Shown here piece after piece: positions 1-11,164 of a stretch of 64,000 nt of DNA; position 1 is the stretch's first letter; each line of letters starts with the position of its first letter. The notes under the pieces were generated by a model. The model saw only the letters and a list, made by a program, of their open reading frames with translations. It made no database searches and was not told where the DNA came from. The DNA is taken from positions 11,408,001-11,472,000 of the forward strand of contig JANTQA010000057.1 in NCBI GenBank assembly GCA_027625915.1. Reading direction: 5' to 3'. This stretch comes from Anaeramoeba flamelloides. Taxonomy: Eukaryota > Metamonada > Anaeramoebidae. The translations under genes were made by a program, and so were the position numbers.

Positions 1-2780
1 TATTCAAAAGAGAAAATTTTGTATTTCTAGTTTTACATTATTTCTAAAAAAATTCAAAAGGATCCATAAAATTAAAGAAAAAAAAAAGATCCCTTCAATA
101 GAAACCCAATTTGTTGATGTTTTAGAGATGGAAATAGAAATTTGATTAATTTTGAAAGACTAATATGTAAATTCTTGGGATAAGTGGATCGAGTTTGTCA
201 AAATTGTAACTTGAAATAAAAATTAAATAAATGTTGTGTTCAAATAAAAGAAATCGGGTTTGTCGAAAAAAGAAAGCAAAAGAAAAAATAAATTTAAAGC
301 TTACTAATAGAAAAATGTTTTTTTTTGAGCTTATTATAATATTCAGTCTGGAGTATTGCCGAAATTGTTTTTTCTCGTTTTTCATTAAGGTTAAAGAAGA
401 AAGGTTTTTGAAGGAAGAATTTTCATTTTGATCTAATTCTTTTAGATCTAATTCCTTGAAGGTACAAATATCATTCTTTGTTATTACATCATTAATTGTT
501 CTACTAAAAACAACACCATCGTACCCAACTTTTTTTAATCAAGAAAAGTTACAAATAAAAAGGATCAAAAAAGGAAAGGAAATCAAAGAAAAAGAAAAAG
601 AAAAAGAAAAAGGAATAAGAAAAGAAAAGAAAAGAAGCAATAGAAAAATAATTTTGATAAAGTACGCTGTGCTAGTGTAGAAATTGCTTGGTAATTGCTT
701 TGTTTGCCATTATCTTGAAAGTCAAGTTCAATAAACATTTGAAACAAAGTATTCGAAAGATTGAAAAAAAATGATATAATTAGTACAATTTCTTGAATTT
801 TTCAAACAATTGATAGAAAGGAAGTAAATAGAATCGTATTTCATTTGAACTCTTAGAATTGTTGAACAATTTTTTTTTTTACTTATTATTTAAGGCAGCA
901 TACCAAAGAATCAGGAAATATTATTTGTTATTTAATCAGAAAGGAAATAAGGTATTTATTTAAACAAGATTTGAATTAAACTCGATAAGTTAACTCTTTT
1001 AACAACTTTCGAGAAATCAATTCTAATTTGTTCTAAAAGTATTAAATTGTTACAATAAAAAGATTGGTTAATCTAAAAGCCAAGAATACAGGGAAATGTC
1101 ATATTTTGTTCAAAAAACTCTTATATCTCAGATAATTAACTTTTAAGCGAAAAGAAATTTTATCTCAAAAAAGTCAATTACCACAGAAAAGTAATTTGAA
1201 CAAAACAATTTGAAAGTAAAAAATGATTATTTTTTGAAATTTCAATATTATTCTTTTTAATCTTTATGAATTTGCCATAATAGCCAAGCCATTATATAAA
1301 TCGAGTTGAATATTTAAGATGATATTTATAATTTGAAACATTTTGTTGAACAACAAATCGACGTTTAAAACAAAATTATCTTTTTAAAGTGAATTGAATA
1401 GGAAACATAAATACATCAAAATTAGATCAAAACACGAACTGAATTTTGTTCTGATTGGATTTACAAATTTATCTAGAATTGTCCATCAACTTAAATATCA
1501 ACCTAAGGTAAATTAATATTTCTCAATTATTGGTATAGTTATATTTTGCTTTGAAAATGTAATACTTTGATCCTATCAACCATGCAGAAATTCTTCTATA
1601 TTTTTTTTAGTTCAAAAAACAATTTTCAAAAATATCTACAACACTAAAAGGAATTGATTCAATATTTTAAGACCTTTAAATTATAGAATCACTCAACCAT
1701 AAATCTAGAATATTTGTTTGAAAAACTTTGATCTGGTTTTTTTTTTTATAATTATATTTTTAGGAAAAATTCATCTTTAAATATGAAATGTTTGTTTTTC
1801 AACAATAATTTTGATCTAATCAACTTTTCTCTTTCTTCTTGAGAATTTTAATTTTTTTGATAAAATGACTTGTTAAAAAAACTATTTTATTCTTGGTTCC
1901 AGTCTATTTTCTCTATTGGTTTTTAATAGTTTATTGATTCAAAATATGAAATTTTTTATTATTCTTTCCGAAAGGTATTTTTTTTTTGGTTTTTTATTTA
2001 TTTTTACTTAATAGAATAAATAAATTTAATCAATTGTTTTAAATCCTTTATTTTTATTTTATTTAACGAGTAGAATTTTTTGAAAATTGAAGATCTGAAA
2101 CTAGAAGATTTCAAATTTTATTTGGTAATTTTTTAAACCCCCATTATTGGCTGTGTTTTATCTGTTAAAAAATAGAATTTCTGACTGAAAACCTCAAATT
2201 TTTCATATTATACTATTTATTATCTAAAAAGTGATTATTTTTAAAAAATACATATGACCACGAATTTGTAACATTTAGATGTAAAACTTTAATTTATCAA
2301 AAAACAGACATATTTTTTCTGTTTGGATTTTTGGAAATTAAAAAAAAAGAAAGGATTTTCAAAGAATTGTTATTTTTAATGATATATCAGCTTTAGTAAA
2401 TTCTGATAGTATGTAGGAACAATAATATTAGCAATCCAATCCTATTACAAAAAAAAAAATATAATAATAATAATAACGAAAAAATGAATCCTTGAAGTTA
2501 ATAAAAAATTGAAAATTTATTAAAAAAAATTGAGTAAAAACTTTTTTTTTTCTGAATAGGGGTAATTCTAACTGAAAGAAGTTAATTTATACAGGGTTTG
2601 TAGGAAATAGATTAAATTTTTTGATTTTGCTGGATTGTTTGGAATTCAAGAAAAGGGGGTACTTGAAGTGCTTTAAAGTACTTCACTAATTTAGTAAATT
2701 TTTGTTTAGAAATTTCAATAAAGAATCCGGATTTTCTATTCATTAGCCAATATAAGAATAAATATGGTCTCCTAATTTTG
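1..2780. other. gene-free AT-rich stretch
   Basis: No reading frame here looks like a protein I recognise, and no tRNA or rRNA signature was seen. The stretch holds simple-sequence DNA: an AAAGAA-rich purine run near 575-640 and an ATA microsatellite near 2458-2476. The open frames present are low-complexity translations of A/T-rich DNA. Confidence 0.6.
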
Positions 2781-2789
2781 AATAATATC

Positions 2790-3050
2790 AATTATATCAT
2801 TTTGATTGTTTTTGTTTATTTGAATAAATTCTTTAATTTCATTTATTTGGTTTTCTTTATAGAATAAGCAGTCCCATATAATACTATCTATATTTTCATT
2901 TATTTCTAAGTTGAAATTGTTTTTACCTAAATTGTAACATTTTTTTTTATTTAATACTTAAATAAACAAAAAAATAACTATTGAAATAATTAATGAAATT
3001 CCATAGTTTTATTAATGTAATAAAGAACTCTTCAATTGAACAATTTTTTC
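2790..3050 (-). mobile_element. LINE 3' relic (C-terminal tail domain)
   Basis: The minus strand encodes, with several breaks, a peptide containing the block NIDSIIWDCLFYKENQ. It aligns by eye with three other copies in the window (at about 37.5, 48.4 and 54.9 kb), which carry versions such as ENIDHFLWVCVFYEKD and EDTDYFLWNCPFYKEK. This is the His/Cys tail typically found after the reverse transcriptase of non-LTR retrotransposons. The upstream segment LWNFINYFNSYFF matches the ILKFR-F-NYLN segment of the other copies. No reverse transcriptase core remains here, consistent with heavy decay. The identification rests on comparison within the window. Confidence 0.55.
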
Positions 3051-4120
3051 CTTTTTTTTTTCTACACTACTTTGAACTTTTTTTGTAAATGTGTTTATTT
3101 TTCAAGCTAAATACTTTTATTCGGATAATTGGTTTTATTTCAAAGTTTTATTAATATATGGATTCATTTTAAATTATTGATTATTTTATCAATTATTTAC
3201 CTTTTTGAAAATTTCTGTAATTTTACAGAAATTATTATAATTAGATCATCTATAAACTTTATATATATGTTGATCAAATTTTTAATTTTTTCAATTAAAA
3301 AATAGCTGATAAATTTAAAAATCATGGAGAAAGGGGTTTTCCCTGATAAAACTCCTATTCCTACTTTTTTATTATATTTTTTTTAGCATAATTTTATTTT
3401 TTTCATTTTTCGTATATTAATTGAGATATTAATGAACAATGTTATGTCACATTATGCAAAATTATTTTTTAGTAAATACGACTATAAAAAATACTTTTAT
3501 TATAAATATGAAAAGAATTTGTTTGACAAAAAATGTGTTTAAACAGAAGGTGGCTTCTTTCCCTTTTAAACCTTTCAGGCTGGTTTAACTAATTCCAAGA
3601 AAAACACTAATGTTGAAAATTATTACTATGTAGTTTTCCAATTAATAAAGGAAAATTTTTATTTCAATTACCACCATTTTAGTTATTGTTCGTTTAAAAA
3701 ACCGAAAGATCCTGATAAAACCAATTTGAAATAAACATTTAAAAGAATCAATTTGATGATTACCTTATTGAACTTTGAGAAAAAAAGCTAAATTTTATCA
3801 TCAGAGTTTGGAAGTAATTTTAAGAGAGTGGTAAAAATTCAAAAAGAATTCTTAAAAGTAAAACAAAAGAAAATTTAAAAGATTTGTTTTTTATTTTGTG
3901 AAAAATATTGAAATAGTATTTAATATTAATACTTTAACGTGTAAAATCTCAAAGTATTATTTATATTAAAAATATATTTGTGTGTTATTTTCTTTTTTTT
4001 TTTTTTTTTTTTTTTCATAATGTGTTTGTGGAAGAGTTTTAGTTTTTGCTATTACATCTATTTAAGGAATAAAATTTTATCATCATGTCGGATAGGGAAT
4101 AAAGAATAAAGATCTTAAAA
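3051..4120. other. intergenic, nothing recognised
   Basis: AT-rich DNA between a LINE relic and the 3' end of the ribosomal protein gene. It contains a run of about 20 T near 3993-4015, just downstream of the convergent gene end. No gene or clear repeat was found. Confidence 0.5.
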
Positions 4121-4908
4121 TTATTTCTCTTTCTTTTTTTGGACACCAACAGTTCTTCCTTTGTGTCCTGTTGTTTTGGTATGCTGTCCTCTAACCTTAA
4201 GGCCCCATGCGTGTCTAAGACCTCTGTGGCATCTAATTTTTTTGAGTCTTTCAATATCCTCACGTAAAGAGTGATCCAATTTATTTGAGAGTAATTGTGT
4301 AAATGATCCAGTTTTTCGATCTTTTTGTCTATTTAAGAACCAGGCTATTTAAAAGACATAATTTGCAATTTAACAAGTTTTAAAAATTAGAAGAATTTTT
4401 GTTCACCACAAAACAAACAACAAAAACAAAAATAAAAAGAAAGGTTAAAAAGCAAAAAAAAAAATAAAAAAAAAAAAATTAGCAAAAACTATTATTTACT
4501 TGGGATTTTAAAGTCAAGTGGATTTTCCATTACTTTGACGATTTTGTCGATTTCCTCAGTGCTTAATTCACCTGCTCTCTAAAAACGATCAATTAAAAAA
4601 AAAAAATTTAAAAAAAAAGTATCAAAAAAAAAAAAGAAAAAAAAAAGTAAAAATTAAATCGATCAATAAGTTTAAAAATCAATGAAGATCCTGAAAAAGG
4701 AAGTCAATTAGATCTTGAAAAAGAAAATTGTGAAATTAAATACTTTGTTAACATCAATGTCAGCCTTTCTGCAACATAAAAATGCAAATCTTCTTCCAAC
4801 ACCTTTGATGGCACAAAGTGCATATGGGACGAGTTGAAGACCATTTACATTGGTATTCATAATACGTCTAATGTGTTCAAATTCTCCTTCTGGTATTACT
4901 AAAGACAT
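4121..4908 (-). CDS. RPS18: 40S ribosomal protein S18 (uS13)
   Basis: Cytosolic small-subunit ribosomal protein of the uS13 family, which sits in the head of the 40S subunit and contacts P-site tRNA and the intersubunit bridge. Three exons were joined: 4744-4908, 4500-4578 and 4121-4344, with introns GTATTT...TTTTTAG and GTAAAT...AATAG. Together they give 155 residues, against 152 in human. Exon 1 begins [20 protein letters not shown] and includes [11 protein letters not shown]. Exon 2 gives [20 protein letters not shown]. Exon 3 carries the helix-turn region [12 protein letters not shown] and the basic [17 protein letters not shown] tail, ending KKKEK. All blocks are collinear with the family. 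The start is the only Met giving the canonical N-terminus. No duplicate or truncation is visible. Confidence 0.95.
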
Positions 4909-5610
4909 TGTTTAAGATTATTCTAAAACTTGAAAGTAAAAAAAAATGAAAAGAGAAACAAATCTACTTAGGATTTATTGTATGAACCGATTGAAGTATT
5001 GAAGAAAAAATTAGTTTGGTTTCTAAACCTTTGGTCTTTTTAGCAATTCTATCTCTTCAAATTCGTGAATTATTTTTTTGGATAACAATAAGGATTTCAT
5101 TTTTTCTTAAAAATCGAATAATATTTTTATTAATAAATCGTTTTGTGTTGATTGTTGAATTTTGAATAAAGTGATCAAAAATAATAACTCTGAGTAATGT
5201 TCTTAATTGAAATTCACAGCACCAATTCTAGACTTAATGATGGAAAGCAAATCTAAGGGCTTGGAGAGAAAAAGCACAGATAATATTTGGTCTCCTGTAC
5301 TAAACTATTTTTCAGTCAAAGGGGCCGAGTTGTAATGGTATAGTACACGTGTTTAAAGGGTTTGCATAGATATTAGAAAAATTTTATTTTGGAAATTTTC
5401 AAAATTGAAATCATTTTTTCACATTTTTGTTTTTTTTTTTCGATTTTTTTTTTAAAACATAATTCATTTGCAAAAAATTTTTTATTGCAAGATCAATAGT
5501 CACTTGGTAAAAATGTGTTATTCTAAGGTTATTGAAACCATGGAAATGTTTGTTGAGAAATCTATTGATTTCTATTGCAATTCAATTCGATCTTTGATCT
5601 TGATATTTGT

Positions 5611-6816
5611 TTAAGGAAGTAAGTACATTTTACCATTTTGAAAATTTTTAATTGTGGAAACATTACTGAAAAATAATTTTTGAGTGCCAACAGATATTGA
5701 AACTTTGAAACCAAAACACCATCCACTAGTCTATTTGTGAATGGAACCAAAGTAATTCAGAGTTGAATCTTAATTTTTTCAATTTTTTGAACATTTTTTT
5801 TGATTCAATTTTTGGTTTTATTAAATAAAGTTTTGGATCTAGAAATTTGTTTATTCCAATGATCAAAATTAACCAAACAGTAAACCAACAAAATATACCC
5901 GAAAGGGTGTGCATTTAAAACAAATATTTTCTTTTTGAATACCAAACACGAAAGATCACCATTCCAAATAAATTTGTTGAAATCAAGAATGAAAAAAAAA
6001 AAAATCGATAAAAGCCTATTTTTGAAGATTGGTTTTCTTTATCTTCTTAGTTTGCATGAATAAAAACTATTTTTTTCCTTGAATTTCTCGCCCCATTACT
6101 ATTTATTATTATTTTAAAAAACCTTTTCTGAAAAATTTGCTTCCAAAATTCTTTTTTAAAATATTTTTCTCAAACCAAGCCAAAACCAAGAATACTATTT
6201 CAAAAATTAAAATAAAGGAGTTGAATTTTTCGAATCAAAAAACAGTTACAAAAGATTCAAATCAAAATAATTCAGAAATTCAATAACAAATTTCAATCAG
6301 AATTCAGAATTTTTTTGATTTCTCATTTTAATGGAAAATAAATAATTATAAAATCAAACGAATTTATCCAATAAACCCTCATTCTCAAGAAGAATTAAAA
6401 AAATCTCTGATTTTCTGAACCCAAACCAGAATTAGATGACATAAATGAAAAATAGGATTTTTAAATTCATTTTGGAAATTCTTTCAAAATAAACAGTAAT
6501 TTGTTTATCAAAAATTTTCCAAATAAAATTTTTTCATAAAGAATTAAAAATAAAACCAAATAAAGAATAAGTAATTGTATCAAATTTTACAGATAAGATT
6601 AGGAAATAAATGATTTTTATTTATTTTTTCTTGATCACTTTTTTCATTTTTTTGATTTGCGTTTTTTTGTTGGTATGAAAATATCTTATACTAGAATATA
6701 TTCCACTCTTGTATTTATGAAAATATCAATGCATTTGGCAAAAGAAATGATTTGAATAATTCAGTTTTACATAAATGGTGGCACTCAAAAAATGAAATAT
6801 GTACTTACCCCCTTAA
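5611..6816 (+). mobile_element. Family A TTAA-site element, copy A1
   Basis: Non-autonomous DNA element of about 1.2 kb. The left end is TTAAGGAAGTAAGTACAT and the right end is its inverted counterpart, ATGTACTTACCCCCTTAA. A subterminal TTTTTTGAGTGCC motif is also repeated in inverted orientation near both ends. The TTAA at each boundary looks like a target-site duplication, as in piggyBac-type elements. At least five further full or partial copies occur in the window. No transposase is encoded, so mobilisation would have depended on an enzyme elsewhere. Confidence 0.7.
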
Positions 6817-6823
6817 TAAATGT

Positions 6824-6944
6824 GAAAAATTTTCACTTCATTTTCATTTTCTTTTTCAAATAGAGACCACAAATACCAACAAACTTTGTTTGGGGGCTTA
6901 ATTTCTAAAATAAAAGTATGGAAAATGAAGTGGAAAATGTTTCA
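6824..6944. repeat. Family C short palindromic element
   Basis: A segment of about 120 bp bounded by TTTTCACTTCATTTTC and its inverted partner GAAAATGAAGTGGAAAA. The interior has AAATAGAGACCACAAATACC. Related segments are near 13,383-13,500, 15,000-15,070 and 30,960-31,075, so it is a dispersed small MITE-like repeat. It lies next to the family A copy inside the larger B element. Confidence 0.5.
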
Positions 6945-7196
6945 TATTTATTATTCAAATACCAGTAGAAGTTCAAAACGAACATCCTTGTTTTTCTCAA
7001 TAATCCCTAAGAATTTGAGTTTTTCAATTTTTAAGAAAAGCTATTGATTAATTAGTTTTCTTTCAGACATGTATCAACATTTCTTTGATGTGTATTATTC
7101 TCCATATTTCTTATTTGTTCTTCAAAGGTCAATTGTATAAAATAATTGATATTTGAAAAAAACGTTGGGCCCCTTTGACTGAAACAGAGTTTAGTA

Positions 7197-8005
7197 TGAA
7201 AAAAAAAATTAACAATTCAAAGTTAGACAAAACTATTTCTTTCAATTACCATTTCCATCATTAATAATAAAGTTTATTCACAATATGATCAACATTTCAG
7301 TCCTTCAAAATCTTGAAGCTATTATATAAATTGTTTTGAGTAGTACGATGATTTTTATAAGTCATACATCGAGAAAAAAAGGTTGTTTTTTGGGGTAAAA
7401 AATTTTAAATAAATGGATGTGAAGAATGAATTTTAGTTTAATTCAACTTTAGGATATTTATTTAAAGAGATATTAACTAATAGTTTTGAAAATACTCTTA
7501 TCATCTCAAAAAACTCAAATAGAAAAAAAATAATAACTGATGATAAATATTATGTGTCCTAGGTTTTCCAAAATTCAAAATAATTGAGTATAATTTTAGA
7601 TTTTACTCTATTCTTTTGAATTCAAAAAAACCTAACGGAATATCAAAAAAAATATTTTTTTTAAATTTATATTAATAAATAATTCATTACTAATCCAAAT
7701 AATTGATTCCATATACGAAATGTTTTTATTCTATTAATTGTACTTTTTGAATTATAATAAAATAACACTCATAAATCGAAGTAAAAAATTTTTTAAATTT
7801 TGTACTATTAAATTTAAAAAAATCTTAATTGAAAAATGGAAAATTGGATTTTTTCAACTTAAATGATAATATACTTTGAAAAATATTGTTGATGCAGGAT
7901 TTCTTATCGACCAATGGTTTTTATTATAAGTGAAGTTATTAAAAAGTGAATTTTTAACAAATGTATCATTTTTTTTTTGAAAAATTTTTTTAATAATAAT
8001 CTGTT
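7197..8005 (+). repeat. Segment F, copy 1 (duplicated ~800-bp block)
   Basis: This block is collinear with 15,513-16,305 and, for its right half, with 33,950-34,540. Shared landmarks are AATAATAAAGTTTATTCACA near the left and CCAAATAATTG plus TTATTATAAGTGAAGTTAT near the right. It contains no coding sequence I can recognise. It is useful because the copies act as filled and empty sites for smaller insertions. Confidence 0.6.
7560..7634. repeat. Palindromic unit, stem type alpha
   Basis: An imperfect hairpin of 75 bp runs from TAGGTTTTCC to AAAACCTA, with a stem built on AAAATTCAAAATAATTGAG. Flanks read GTGTCC on the left and ACGG on the right. The same flanks in the duplicate block at 15.9 kb enclose a different stem. 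Confidence 0.7.
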
Positions 8006-8164
8006 GTTAATAATCTCAAAACGAATTAACATGAATGTTATTTTTTGAATAGAGTTTTCAGGAGGCTATAATAAAATTCAAAAAATCTAAAGATTGAATT
8101 TCAAAAGGAAAAGAGATATTGTATGTTTATGATTGCCATTTTTCTAACATTTTCTTTTTATATG

Positions 8165-9262
8165 GAGGAAGTGCCTTCTATTTATATTTTTCAAAAAATG
8201 TAATTATGAGAACATTCTGAATTAAAGAATTGAGTATAGGTTAGGAAATATTTAAACTTTGAAAACAAAATATCATTAGTTACTCTATTTGTGAAAAATG
8301 TAAAGGTCAATTAGAGATGAATCTTTAAATTTTGATTTTTTTTTTACATTTTTTTGAGATCAAATTTTTGGTTTTATTAAATTTTTTTTTGAATCTAGAA
8401 ATATGTTTAGATGGATGCCTGAAAATAATCCAAGACGAAACCAAAAAAAAAATCCATTTGAGAATATATGTATTTTAAAAAAATATTTTGTTTTTAAGAA
8501 CGAAACTGGAAAGATCAAAATTCCAGATAAATTTGTTATAATCAGGAAAGAAAAAATATTCAATCAAAGTTCGATTTTTCGACCATGATTTCTTTTTTAA
8601 TTATCTTCTTAATTATGAAAGATAATGAACAAGCGATTACGGTATAGTTCACATATACATACCATTAATTATTTTTTTACAAATTCCGTTTCAAATTTAT
8701 TTTTTCGAAAATATTTTTATCAAAATCCAGAGCAATAAAGAATATTATTTAGAAGATTAAAGATAAAAACTGAATGAAAAAAAGGCATTAGGTTTACCCA
8801 AAAGAAAATAGTTAAGGTGCTAAAAAATTCAAGTTTAAAATCAGCATTGAATTCTGGGTTTTCCTGTTAAATGAATAATGAATAATACTAAAATCAAATA
8901 AATCTAGATCATAAAACTATATTTCTAAAAATATATTTAAAAGGCTTAAAAATTCTATAAAAAGATCTCTTTTAGACAAATTAAATCAAAATTAGTATAA
9001 TTTTTACTTTTTAGTAATTCTATAATAATAGGGAGTACTTTGGTTATCAAAAATTTTTTATAAAAATTTTTCGATTCTGATTAAAAAATTAAATTGGGCA
9101 AAGAAATTGTATTTATATTAATTATAATAAATAAGAGAAGGAAATAATTGATTTTTATTTTATTTTTTCAGGATTAATTTTTAAATTATTTACATGACAA
9201 TATTTTACTTTTTTTATCAATCTATTATATTAAGAACTTTGTACGTACTGACCCTTATATTT
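8165..9262 (+). mobile_element. Family A element, degraded copy
   Basis: This block is collinear with A1 at 5.6-6.8 kb. Shared landmarks are CTTTGAAAACAAAATATCA, a TCAAATTTTTGGTTTTATTAAA block and the AATAAATGATTTTTATTT region. The right end, GTACGTACTGACCCTTATATTTAA, is a decayed form of the family A terminus. It is more diverged than the copies at 5.6 and 60.3 kb, so it is probably older. Confidence 0.55.
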
Positions 9263-9629
9263 AAATCCTGATTAATTATTGAAATAAATATTTTAGATTA
9301 ACCATTTTACTATAAATTATGGTATTTACAATTGTTAAAATACATTTAGATATTTAATTTTCACATAATATCATTTTTTTGATAAGGATTGTATTTATTA
9401 TTATTTTTATTATTATTATTCTAATAATAATAGTTAGGCGGGCTATATTCCTTATTTTAGAGCTATTAAATCATTAAAGAATATAATAACTGTTCATAAA
9501 TAGAATATTTTAACAAAAAACAAAAAATAATTAATAAAACTTAAAGTCTAGTTTTTTTTTTTTTTTTTGATCATTAGATAATTGCCAAGAATTTTAAAAA
9601 TTGAGTTTTGTAAAGTTTTTATTAAGTGA

Positions 9630-10135
9630 TCATCATACCTTTTTCAACATCTCCTTTAAGGGTTATCTAAAATAAAGACATCATGTGGTACTTCTAAATT
9701 AGAACATCGATGAATTAGGCTCTTTATGGCTTTAAATCTAAAACAACTCTAAAATTTCAAAAATTTAGTAAAAAAGTAATTTTATCAGATCGGATGCTTA
9801 ATAAGAACATGGTTGTAAAAACCACAACTCAATCATGTTACTTCAAGATTCATTTTTTCAGAATTTTTTATTGGGAACTAGGCAATACCAAAATTAGAAG
9901 CAACAGGGTTTGATTGCTGCTTTTACTACCATATTCTAATCAAGTATTTGATCGGATAAAATTACTTTTTTACTAAATTTTTGAAATTTTAGAGTTGTTT
10001 TAGATTTAAAGTCATACAGAGTTTAATTAATCGATTTTATAATTCCTAAGACACGTTTATTGGCTTAATTTAAGAGATTCCTTAATTGGGGTGATAAAAA
10101 AGGTCAATAAATTGCCCTGATTATGAATTTTGGTC
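9630..10135. repeat. Foldback element with long inverted arms
   Basis: The left arm (about 9,630-9,845) and right arm (about 9,905-10,130) are inverted copies. The best core is AAATCTAAAACAACTCTAAA (9,738-9,757 region), which recurs inverted near 9,990-10,010 within about 60 bp of almost perfect match. Outer parts of the arms are more diverged. The central loop is about 60 bp. No reading frame is present. Confidence 0.65.
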
Positions 10136-11164
10136 AAGTACTCGTAAAAAAATTATCAATTGTTAGCCCTTGTAAAAAGAATTTCCCAAAGCTAACACAC
10201 TGAATAAATATTTAAAATTGATTTATTCAAGTGTTATCTATACTATTTTATATTGAAAATTCCGTCAACCAAAATCTTATCATTCATTCATATTGTCTGA
10301 ATCAAACCTAAAAATAAAAGAAAAATCTGAAAATATATATTTTTTGAAAAAAAAGATAAAAAAAGTTTTTCAAAACAATAATTGAGGGTTTTACAAATCT
10401 TTAAAAAAAAACTTAATTTTGTATATCTCTATTTTCAGTTATGTATCCAAATTTTCTTTTCCTTAAAATACAACAAAGGGTATTAAACAAATACATATGT
10501 GCTTATATAATGTCTAACATGATAATTTTTTTTTACATTACCAGTGATACCTTTCCAATCTACATAAGAGGGAAGAAACTTTACATTTTATTTGATGTGT
10601 TTACTAACACTCTATTATATTTTCAAAAGATAGGAAGTCGTTGAAAAAGAAGCATAAATTTGAAAAAAATTATTTCAAGTTAAAAATATCATACAATCCC
10701 AAATCACTTTCTTTCTTTTTTTAAAAAAGAAGAGAATATGACTCTATATCTCAAATTAAGTGAAAAGTTTCTTTTCTTTTGTTAAGATTGGAAAAATATC
10801 ACTTATAATTAATAAAATAAACTCACAAATCTTATCAACAAAAACTTAAAGATTTATACACTATTTTTTATGTTTCTGTAGTAACTTTACTGAAAGTTTT
10901 TAATTATCATTGTGAATAATTAGAAAAAAATTAAAAAAAAAAAAAAAAAAATTATTTTATTGAGGAATAAGAATAACTGTTTGTTCTGTCTAAAATAAAA
11001 CAAAGTTACCAAGAAAAAAACTATATTTAATAAAAAAAATTAAAGAAATAAAAAATTCATTTGATAAAAAGAAAAATATAAAAAAAAAAAAAAAAAAAAA
11101 AGATCAGAAAAGAAAGCGTGTGAGATAAAAAAGAAAAATAAAGAGAGAGTTCCAAAAAAAAAAA
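10136..11164. other. intergenic, nothing recognised
   Basis: AT-rich DNA downstream of the seryl-tRNA synthetase gene, with A runs near 10,932-10,950 and 11,081-11,102. The open frame near 10,441-10,644 has no recognisable motif and low-complexity composition. Confidence 0.5.

Larger units (their letters stand above)
5299..7196. mobile_element. Family B inverted-end element, interrupted by a family A insertion
   Basis: The left end reads TTTTTCAGTCAAAGGGGCC and the right end is its inverted partner GGGCCCCTTTGACTGAAA, both flanked by a TACTAAACT/AGTTTAGTA extension, so terminal inverted repeats of about 30 bp bound the region. Similar ends occur at 38.47 and 39.05 kb, with GGTGCCC instead of GGGGCC, and internal sequence matches 22.04-22.58 kb. 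The element is non-autonomous (no transposase frame). Its apparent 1.9-kb size is mostly the 1.2-kb family A element inserted within it; without that insertion it is about 690 bp. Confidence 0.6.

Noticed and set aside
5318-5350. tRNA-like A-box (GAGTTGTAATGGTATAGTAC) at the start of the B element, suggesting a tRNA-derived SINE
   Set aside because: No B box of the GGTTCGANTCC type follows at the right distance and no cloverleaf can be drawn. The similar sequence at 22.06 kb only reflects element homology.
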